The notes beneath the pieces are model-generated. The model searched no databases. It worked only from the letters and a program-made list of their open reading frames with translations, and was not told the DNA's origin. From Palaemon carinicauda (taxonomy: Eukaryota > Arthropoda > Malacostraca > Decapoda > Palaemonidae), in NCBI RefSeq assembly GCF_036898095.1, contig NC_090728.1, forward strand, positions 89,971,273 to 90,035,272: a DNA stretch of 64,000 nucleotides. The letters are read 5' to 3'. Shown piece by piece: positions 28,701-39,200 of this stretch. Made by a program: the position numbers and the translations under genes. Numbering within the stretch: the first letter of the stretch is position 1; each line of letters opens with the position of its first letter.

Positions 28701-31700
28701 TCGGGCCTCAGCAGGTTGGTAGATACCCCTGTGCAGCAGAGGCCCTCACTGGCTGGCTCCCTAGGGCTCCTTCGCCATCCTCACGGTACGTCTCCTCCAG
28801 CAGACCCGATCATCGACGGAAGTCATCGCACCAGGTCTCGGTCGACAGGCATAAGCCCGCGAAGGTTCCGACTTCTCCCGCCCAGCGGAGAGTCGCCCCT
28901 TCGGACTGGCAGCCTTGTCCCGGCCTTCGGTTCTTCGATGGCCCGCCCTGAACGAAGGAACCAACCAGCCAGCACAGGGAAGCCTGCGGTTCCATGGATC
29001 TCCGCAGAAGCTCCATCCTTCCAAAGGAGGCAGCCGCTGGCTCGACCCGGCAGCATGGCATCCATACCCGGTACCACAACAGCTCCATTCAGGCTTCGTG
29101 GTCAACCGCTGGTATACCAGGGTACTCACACCCCACGGATTCCCCGGGAGGGGGTAGACCCATGACGGATACCTCCGTCCCAGTGGCTCCATCCGTGATG
29201 GAGATAGCCGCTCCATTGTCCCGGCCAGCTCCATCCAAGCATCGGAGGCGGCCGCTGACATAGCAGGGTACTTAAACCCCACGGATTTCCCCGGGAGCGG
29301 GTAGACCCATGACGGCTACCCCCGTTCCTGACGGCTCCATCCGTGACGAAGGCAAAGTGGTTTTTCCCCTAGCAGGTCGAACGGGGCTATTGCCTCTCCA
29401 GTGCCTGCCTCAGTGGCTGCTGGCGAGAGACCCCCGCACCTTTTCCCAGTGCCTCTTCGGCTCCGTCCCCCCGGCGCCTCAGGTGGGGGGATGCTTCAAA
29501 CGATCTAGGAAAGCATGGCGGGACCACGGAGCGGATCCGTGGACCGTAGCAGTACTAATGGAGGGGTACAGGCTGCCCTTCCTAGCGGACCCCCACCTCG
29601 GATCCCAGATCAACAGGCGGAGCGGTTGGCACCCAAGGACCCCTTGAGAGTAGCATTATTGCAGGAAGAAGACTCTGCAATGCTGGTGAAAGGGGCAGTA
29701 GAACCAGTGGAGAAGGCGACAGGGTTCTGAAGACTGGTCATAGACCTTTCATCCCTCAACAAATTCGTGTGCAACACCGACTTCAAGATGGACACTCCGA
29801 AGTCGGTCCTAGCGACCTTGAAGGAGGAGGACTTCATGAGGTCCATAGGCCTCAAAGACGTGTACTTCCAGGTCCCTGTTCATCCCTCCAACAGGAGGTT
29901 CCTAAGGTTAAAATGGAGTACCAAAACATTGCAGTTCAAAACCTTAATCTTCGGACTGTCGACAGACCTCAGGGCTTTATGAAGGTCTTCGAAACAGTTT
30001 CAGACTGGGCGCACGAACAGAACGTCCGCCAGATTCGGTACCTAGATAACTGGTTGTTGCTTTCAGTCTCAGAGGAAGTACTGAGGGAGCAAGGCGAGAA
30101 GCTCCTGCAGTTCTGCAATGTCCTGAGTATCATCATCAACCTGGAGAAGTCCCGGCTGATTTCCTCCACCAGGATGACCTACCTAGGGTTGATCCTGGAC
30201 TCCCGGATGGCGAGGGCCTTCCCCTCCGCGGAGAGACTGGACACCCTGAAACAGATACTCGGGCCTTTCCTGTCGGGCCAGCCCAGGAGAGCCAAGGTCT
30301 GGCAAAGACTGATAGGACTCCCCGCATAAGATAGTCCTGGTGTCCCCGGAGACGAAGGAAGTCCTGGAGTGGTGGCAATCAGAACGAACACCCTCAAGGG
30401 AATGCCCTTTGCTACCGACCCTCCGGAGATGCTCCTGTTCACGGACGTATCCAAGGAGAGCTGGGGTGCCTATCTTCACGACAAAACGGCAAAAGGTAAA
30501 TGGGAAGTCGAGAAGACGAACCTGCACCTATACGTGCTGGAGATGAGGACCGTACAAAGGGCGTGCCTAGAGTTCGTCCATCTCCCCGGGGGAAGCACCG
30601 TGGCTCCGGGTTACGACAACGCCACGTTGGTGGCCTACGTGAAAGAGCAAGGAGGACTGAAGTCGAAGGAATGGTGCAGTCTCACGATGGAGTTCCTAGA
30701 ATGGGCTGAAGTGGAACAAATCAATTTTTCAGCCAGGTTCTCTCCGGGGAAGAGGAACGTCCTGGCCGACGGGGTCAAGTGGTAGGGCCCGAATGGTCCC
30801 TATACCCAGAAGTGGTCAAAACCCTCTCCCTGAAGTGGGGCTCGCCGGTGATAAACCTCTTCGCCACGAGACTAAACGCGCAGCTCCCCGTGTTTTGTTT
30901 TCCTGTGCCAGATCCAGCAGCAGCGTTCGAGGATGCCTTACAATGAGACGGACGGCCAACCTGTAGGTGACTTTGGTAGCGCCCTGGTGGCCAGAGAGAG
31001 AGTGGTTCGCGGATCTAAAGGAACTGGCACGCCTTCCACCTGGGCCACTTCCAGACAGACCAGACCTTCTCCGGCAACCTCACTTCCAGAGGTTCCACGA
31101 AAACCCTTGGTCCCTCCTCCTTCACGCGTGAGGTTATCGAGTGTCTCCTGAAAAAGGAAGGATTTCCGTCGAGGAGGGCATCGAGGATGTCAGGGTACCT
31201 GAGGCGTTTGTTAGTCGAGGTGTACCAGGCGTAGTGGGCTACCTTTTCTAAGGGGTGCTCCTCGAAGAACATCAGGCCGTTAGGGGCCTCCATTCACGAG
31301 ATAGCAGACTTCCTGGCCTATCTCAGGGACGAAGTGGGCATGTCCATCCCAAGTCTTCCTCCTGAAGGACATAGACCTGGGTGCCTCCAGATAGATCTCG
31401 ACGCTCTTCAAGAGCTTCGAGCAGTCTTTTTCCCCCCAAGCCGCTAGAGTGCCCCAGGGGGATGTGGCTAGGGTACTTGAAGATGATTTTGGAACCTCCT
31501 TTCGAGCCTCTAAAAGACATTCTAGACAAGGAGCTCACCCTCAAGGCAGTCTTTCGTTTAGCTCTGGCATCAGCAAAGAGTAGGTGAGATTCTTGGCCTG
31601 TCGTACGAGATCTCACACTCGAAGAGCTGGCGAGAAACTACCTTCAGATTCTTACCCTCCTTCGTAGCCAAGACTCAGAATCCAGCTGTTTGGGACCCCA

Positions 31701-34700
31701 AAGTTGAAGGGTTCTCAGTGCCAGCTATCCCTCGCTCGGACAACCCGAGGGACTTGCTGCTGTGCCCTGTCAGGGCAGTATGGCAGTATTTAGAGAGGAC
31801 AGCCAGACTTCATCCCGAGATCAAGAGTCTGTTCATTTTCTTCGGGACTGTGAAGAAGCCAGTCTCCAAGAACACTTTCTCCTTCTGGCTAAGGCAAGTG
31901 ATCGTCAGGCCCTACAGTAGTGCAGGGGTCCCCTTTCCAGGAAAGCCCAGACCCCACTACATTAGGGGTCTAAATACTTCATTGGCATTTGAGAAAAACA
32001 TGGCAGTGGGCCAAATCCTGAGGGCAGGTACTTGGTCTAGCCAGTCGACCTTTACAGCTCACTACTTGAAGGACTACTCGAGAAAGTCCCTGGGTGGGTT
32101 CTCGCTCGGTCCCGTCATTTCCGTGCTCCAAACGGTTTAAAGGTGTAGCCCCAGTGGTAACTGCGGGTAGTAAGTCCAAGAGAGACAGGTTCCTTCCTGA
32201 GCCCCCTTGTTCGTCCTTCCCCTATTCCCTTACCGGAAATGACTCGGGTAGCCCCCTGAAACTGCCATGGGATACACTATCATTGGTAGGACATGTCTCC
32301 TAGGATTCTTGCAGAAGTGAGTTACTTAGACATTGAGATGGTTTTTTGCATAGTTTTCCCTATTTTCTCGTGTTTTCTTTGAGGTCAGCAGAACTTAGTC
32401 TCCTACCTAGGTTCCTCTTCTATTCTCGTCACGGTCTCTAGGTCCTGAAGGACACTCCCACCTCCTAAGGTATAAGTCTCCTAAGAAAGTAGTTAGAGGT
32501 AAGTACTCCGTGTTGGAACAAATCACAAATTTTAAGTAATTTGTATTTTTCCTAACAGTACTTACCTCGAAGTACTTTCAGGTAATGGCCCGCCCATCCT
32601 ACCCCGAGTGCCTTGCTGGACTTCATAGATACCTAAGCTATCAAGAACTTACTGGAGATCGAGACCTGAGCAAGCATGCTCTCTGACCTGGGGTTAGCCT
32701 CAGGGCGTGTATCACTCCACCTGAGGTTACCCCTCATAGAAAACGGGACTAGGGTAAACTACACAAAACTCTGGTCGGTTGGGAGGAGATCCCAGATACT
32801 CCTAAGAAAGTAGTTCGAGGTAAGTACTGTTAGGAAAAATACAAATTACTTAAAATTTGTGATATCTCCTACATAAACTATAAAAACTTTAATAAAACAA
32901 GAGGAAGAGAAATAAGATAGAATAGTGTGCCTGAGTCTACCCTCAAGCAAGAGAACTCTAACCCAAGACAGTGGAAGACCATGGTACAGAGGTTATGGCA
33001 GTACCCAAGACTAGAGAACAATAGTTTGATTTTGGAGTGTCATCCTAGAAGAGCTGCTTACCAATAGAAAAGTTGAACAGTGAAGTTCTTGGCAAGGTCT
33101 GTCTAATAGATTTCTAGTTTATGATAGATTGTTATTTGGGAAATGAGTGGCTTAAATTGGTAAAGTCTCCTATGTTTCAAACCAATAGCAACTTTGTTTC
33201 AAGTCTCTGGGTCATTTTGGCGTGAATAGATTGTTCAAAGGAATTGTTTCTGGGTGATCACAATCTGCATTCTCTTTGTGTCTTGTGTCAGGGTTCAGTA
33301 TTGTGATGTAGGAAATTGTTTGGAATGTAAAGGCTTCAATCTTCCTTTTATGGAAAAGTTTCTGTGGTTGCTGACTATATTAAAAGTTGAAAGTGTAAAA
33401 GCAAACTTGCTTTTAGTTCCTGGGATAATCTAGAGGACTAGGCTACTTGATTATAGAGGGCATGTGATGACAATGCTACTCCATCATTGAAATTCAATAG
33501 ATACAGCACCTAATGAGTGTAGCTTCAATACTAATGCAGTTCAAAAGCTCCAATTTTTGTTTTTTGTGAAATATTAGAAGGCCAATAAGTCTGAGGTCAA
33601 AGGCATTAATTCTGAACTAACGTGCTATTTCAAACCATAGCCTAACTCCCTAAGTTGACTCTATTGGCTCAAGTACTTCATTCATTAAGGGTTCAGATAG
33701 TGCACACAAATCACAGATTCAAGATCCTCTTATAAAGCCTAAAGCTCTTCATTTACTTTAGACTCCTGCTGCGAAACCCTCGCCCTCCTGCAATCGTAGC
33801 TGCTGCTTTAGATTATGAGGCAGACAACTGAGTTGGTAGCCTGGATCCTATATCCCATCACTCTCTTGGAAGTAAGGTCTCTAAAGGAACCTTTTATTTA
33901 ATGTTGATGGAATGGCATATCGTATGATTCTCTCAAAACAAAATATGTCCATATTAATAAATCTTAGAAAATTTTAGCAAAAGGTGATCAATTGTATCAT
34001 TATGTTTTGGATGGCAGTATGCAATGTTTGTTAGTGTGCTCAGCCATTAGCACATCACTGGGATAGTCTAATAGTGTTTTTTTTATATTTTATATTTTTC
34101 TAAACTAAAATTAGAAAAGCTTTAGGTAAGGAAATATATATGTCCACATTAAATAAATCTTAGAAAATTTTAGCAAAAGGTGATCAATTGTATCATTATA
34201 TTTTGGATGGCAATGTGCAATGTTTGTTAGTGTGTTCAGCCATTAGCACATCACTGGGTTAGTCTAATGGGATTTTTTTTTCTAAGCTAAAATTAGAAAA
34301 GCTTGAGGAAATATAGTAATAGGCAGATTCGCCAGAAAACTTCACATCTCTGTAACATTTTAATGAGTAAAGATGCTTTTGATTGGAATATTTAAGTCTT
34401 ATTATTCTTAACGTTGGCTGGAAATGATCGTAGTTGATATATCAAAGGAAATTATTTTTGTAGATGTATGTTCATTCAAGTAGACCAGGTAGAAGTAATA
34501 ATAATGGTTGTATGAAAATGCTATTTAAAAGTGTGAATGGTGTAGGTACTGAATACAGTACTGAAGTTATTATTTCTAATTCATATCCTTCATGACTAGG
34601 CCAGTGTAAACTTTCCTATGAAGTACAGTACAGTATTGATTTACCCCACTTTTACTTATGTCTGTAATGGTGATGTATAGTATGACTTCCTTTTTTATCT

Positions 34701-36187
34701 ATACAATACAGCTGTAGTAAATTTTATAATTGGGAAATGGGTAATATTCCAAAAAAAGTAGAAGAATATTTTGTTTGGAAAGCCAGATGTACCTACCCCA
34801 AGGTATTAATCTTCCATAACACCTGTAAAATCTCTATTTTCCCGTTGGTCATGTAGGCAAACCCGCTGCATACGTTTTACTAGCCTCATAGTGGAAAGAC
34901 ATTATGAATGAAAATGTGATGCTGCTTTGTAAAACTGATGCACTCAGTGTATGAATTACTTTGTATTATGTTTGAATTTAGAGCACTTAACAGAATAACT
35001 AAAGGAGCATGTTATGTGTCACTTCAGTAACCTATTTTCAGTGTTGATTTATGTATAATAATTATAAAGGAAGAATTAATGCTAGTAAAGCCGCCACCTA
35101 TGTGCTGAAGTTATACATTTTGTAAAGTTATAGAAATAATGCAAGAATACATATTACCAGGTTCTTGTTTTTATTTGTTCTATGGGATAACTAAACATTA
35201 TTAGCGTCATAGGCTGTATATAAAGAAATAATAACAGATTTTTTTTGCCAGTATTTCTGTTAATATTTTTCATATTACCTTGTAAATGAATTAGAATTAA
35301 TGTTTTAGATTTCTAAATAAATTGACATGTGCCTGTTCATATTCAAAAAGATATTTTTAAATCTGTATTGTTTACTCCTGTGTAGTGGTTGTGATTACCT
35401 TACAATATGTATTGGGGAATATCTCCATTTTAGAGGAATATTTGGGTTCTTTATTATTTACTTAAAGCTAATGCATACTGTAAGAGTAATAAATCTTATT
35501 TTTAATTTAATAATATGTATGCCATAAGGTATTAGCATTTTAGAATACTGTATTAACATACAGTATTAAAAAGTTACATATACAGTATTGTACTTGGTTG
35601 TGAAAATAATTTATCCATATTGTTTGATATTGCTGTCTTTAAACTTATATTGAAAGTCAACTGGTTCAAAGTACATTTTGTTACTTATGGCATGCAAATA
35701 TGTGTATTAGGACACTTATGTACCCTAAATTAGAAAAGCACATCTTCCAAACAACAGCTTAATAATATTGACATTGATTATTGGAGTTCAGAAGGAGATT
35801 TGAAATACAGTATAAAGAATAATGCTGAGCTTGAAGTTTGTTGCTTTCTTGCAGACTTAATGCTTAATACCCCACTGTAGAGCTAAGTTTTCTTTTGTGT
35901 TTTTTTTTTCTTTTTTTTTTAGCATTTTGCTTTTATTCACCTATTCTCCCAGCATTTTGCAGTTTCTGATGACTTTTTATTTATTTTGTTGCCTATTGGT
36001 TATTATGGTTCAGTATATCTATTGTACAGTATTGTAGTTTTTAGTGCAAGGCAATAAGAGTAAGAACAGTACTATGTAACCACATCATGTAATTGCTGTA
36101 TTTATTTTTTGATATAACTCTTCAGTAGATGAATTGTTTCCACAGTGAAGCTTATACATACATATATATATGTATATATAAAAAAAT

Positions 36188-36268
<81 letters not shown>

Positions 36269-39200
36269 TGAATTGTTACAGATACAAAAGGGACAATTGT
36301 GTACAGCAAAGTAGAATTTCAAAGATCCTGATTCTGTGAAGATACGAACTATGCAAACTATTCTTGATTAAAAGAAAAAAATGTGAAAGAAAAAGCTAAC
36401 ATTAGAAGAAAAATATTTATGAAATAATTAAGACAGAATTTTTAATGTACTTTTTGTTAAAAAAGATATTTTATTAGAAATTTTTAAATATAATTGTTTT
36501 CAAACTGCAAAGATTTGTATCATTTGAAGATCTCTGTGCCCCATTAACAATAATCATTAGACTGGATCTTTGGAGTTTTACAAATAAAGATATTTTTAAA
36601 GGAAACATGATTGATTTTATATTACAATCTTATAAATATTCTATAATGTACATCTCATTTTAATTATTTGGAAAATTACAGCACGTCCAAGAAAAACGTC
36701 CGAGCATCCGCCCATAAGTTCCATCACATCCCCTGACCGCATGGGACGATCTAGAAGTCGTGGAGGAGTTTCTCAGTCACAGCGTGAGTTTTCTATCTTG
36801 TATTCTCTGTTAAGCAGATTAGCCTCATAGTTATAAAGTACTACTGTATACAGTATTATGAATAATATACAATATACAAATTATGGGCGCTTGTATTATG
36901 ATTTTACATAAGATGTTATGTACGGTATTGGTATCTCTATACAGCATCGTAATGTTATATTGTTTTCGGAAGAAATTATATATTGGATATTAAACTAATA
37001 TGATAATTGTTCTTTTTTCTTTCTACTACATTTCTGTAACCAAGTGCGTATATGATATGGATTATTCGTGTTTTTGACACGACTACTGAAATATTAATTC
37101 ACCATTAATATGGCAATACATGTTACAGCTGGTAGTCGAAGTGGTTCTCCTTCCTCACGTTTGAGCTACGCTACATATGTGTCATCAGCGGGTGACACAG
37201 GTACGCTTGGTCGCAGTCGACGAAGAAGCGGAATTCCACGTAGCACTGGTACCTCAAGAGAACCCTCACCAAACCGATATAGCGGGTTAAGTAGTTTGAC
37301 ACCAACCAAATCACGCTCGAGGTCAATATCTGGTAAGTAGAGAAGAACACTGCCTTTTATTTACTGTAATTGTTCTGGCACAAAACGAATCTGAGTCCTT
37401 AATATAGGATAGATTATCAGCAAAACTGGAGTGTACAGCAAATAAACTTTTATAACGAGATGTAAACAGCTGACCAGTAGTCACGTGCCAGGAGCTGGGA
37501 AGCTTGCTCACTGAACACTCGTATTTATTTCAACTGTCAGCGAGAATTAAACATTTTTCTACTGGCTGGAGTTCTTGTGATAGAACAAATACCAGATTTG
37601 GAGATCACTTGTATTTTTCCTAACTAGACAAATTTTAGTCCTTTACTTATACTTTCTTGCCATCACGTACCCCTTAGAACATCCCAGCTGCAATCAAAAT
37701 GAGTGTTCAGTAATCTGGGGCTTCCCTATTCTTGTTTACACCCAGTTATATTTCTGCCTATTCCAGCTTTGCTAATAATCTATCCTGTGCAAAGGATTCA
37801 GATTTGTACAGAGGTAAAATACAAATTATCTCCATATTGGCCATTTTAGTTCTCTGTAATTTTACACATGGGATTGGAACTATATTTATATATCTTCATT
37901 TGTTTCACAGTCATTAGTGTTGATTATACAGCCCTTAACATTTGAAGGGAACAGTTATACATAGAACTTTAGTTACTGATTTTTAAATTTTTTTGTCATA
38001 CATCATACGGAAGAAATTCTTTCAGGTCTCTTCCTTTCTCAGTCAAAATTATACCCTTCCCCGGTATGTTAAAAATGTTATATCCTTTAAAATGTAACTC
38101 TCCTGTGTCACTTACATTTATTCAAAGGTCAATTGTTCTTATTATGCATTCTTCTGAAACTTTCTCTCATTCAGACTGCTTATATACCCTGATTACACTC
38201 GGTCTCATTATGAGCACTGAAGCATCTTAATTTAGGCTAAACTAACTAGTTTAGCTTTTCGATCTCTTGAAATTAAAGCTCTGTTGATGGACCTTGATGC
38301 TTATGGAGGTGTAGACCCAAATTGTATTTTTCCATTGTTTTTTATAAAGACAGCAGATTTCTTAGCTCCAAAGTTATCTGTTATTTTGCACAAGTTAGCA
38401 AGAAGAGGAGCTTTTAGCACTTGTTGGAGGATTGGTAATGTTACTCCTCTATGTAAATGTGTTTGTGGTAGCTAAAGTCCCACTGATTACAGCCCAATTT
38501 CCATCACTCCCATATTATCTAAAGTTTTTGAGCGTCTTCTGGCAAAACGTCTTAATAGGTTTGCTGAAAGTAATCATCTATTCCCTAGTTTGAAATTTGG
38601 TTTTCGTAAAGGCCTTGGAGCATGTGATGCCCTTCTTACAATCTCCAATGCTGTACAGAAATCCCTTGATTGTGGTCCGGAAGTTCGTATGATTGGCCTT
38701 GATTTTAGTGCTGCCTTTGACCGTGTTAATCATGAGGCCCTTATTTTCAAACTCAAACAGTTAGGAGTGGGTGGGTCGTTTCTTAGCATTATTATTGATT
38801 TTTTAAGTAATAGATCTAAAAGAGTGTGATATCCGGTGTTCCACAGGGTAGTGTTCTTGGCCCATTACTTTTCATACTATATACACGTGACATGTGGTTT
38901 GGCCTAGAAAACAAGCTTGTTGCATATGCAGATGATGCTACTCTCTTTGCATCAATTCCATCCCCTGAATGTAGATCTGGGGTTGATGAATCCCTTGATA
39001 GAGATTTAGCTAAAATTAGTGCATGGTGCAAATTATGGGATTGTAAGAAGGTCAAAGACGGTGGCTCCTCAACATCCGGATCTCAGTGTTGGTAATGTTT
39101 CTTTAAATTTGTAGGACTCTCTTAAAGTTTTAGATGTGATTCTCGACAGCAAGGTTACTTTTGAGAAACACATTAGGTCTGTGTCTTCTTCAGTTGCACA

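Larger units (their letters stand above)
26839..29730 (+). pseudogene. DIRS ORF1 (gag-like), broken
   Basis: Overlapping open stretches in three frames: 26839-27372, 27098-27796, 28261-28563, 28716-29165 and 29309-29647. One frame reads [20 protein letters not shown] (27075-27134) followed by W and NEVQW, a cysteine motif shared with the other DIRS copies here. Further on come Lys/Arg/Ser-rich text ([15 protein letters not shown]) and repeated modules (28051-28140, 28311-28400, 28841-28926). A retroelement structural protein is inferred from position. Multiple frame changes make it a pseudogene. Confidence 0.6.
26733..32863 (+). mobile_element. DIRS-type tyrosine-recombinase retrotransposon, about 6.1 kb
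   Basis: All structural hallmarks of a DIRS1-like element are visible: split inverted terminal repeats (26733-26932 and 32644-32863), an internal complementary region (32480-32580) matching both outer ends, and in order a gag-like ORF1, an RT-RNase H region, a methyltransferase-like remnant and a tyrosine recombinase. It is clearly GC-richer than the surrounding intron. DIRS elements are known to be common in decapods. Several frameshifts and stops and an altered RT catalytic motif show this copy is dead. It lies in the sense orientation in a CLASP intron, within a SINE-like copy. Confidence 0.9.
22335..36681 (+). other. CLASP giant intron, about 14.3 kb
   Basis: Contains a 27-nt degenerate tandem repeat (22822-22895), a perfect 40-bp duplication (23341-23420), a poly-T run (25691-25719), a short dispersed repeat (26025-26200), a SINE-like copy split by a 6.1-kb DIRS element (26573-33085), a tandem duplication of about 190 bp (33941-34310) and (AT)n at 36154-36269. 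Stretches 23421-25690 and 34311-36153 are AT-rich, with many TACTGTA/TACAGTA words and no recognised gene. Confidence 0.75.

Noticed and set aside
28150..29282. Long minus-strand frames in the GC-rich region
   Set aside because: Antisense shadows of DIRS ORF1; GC-rich DNA has few stops by chance.
36129..36339. Tyr-Ile repeat frames
   Set aside because: Translation of the (AT)n microsatellite.
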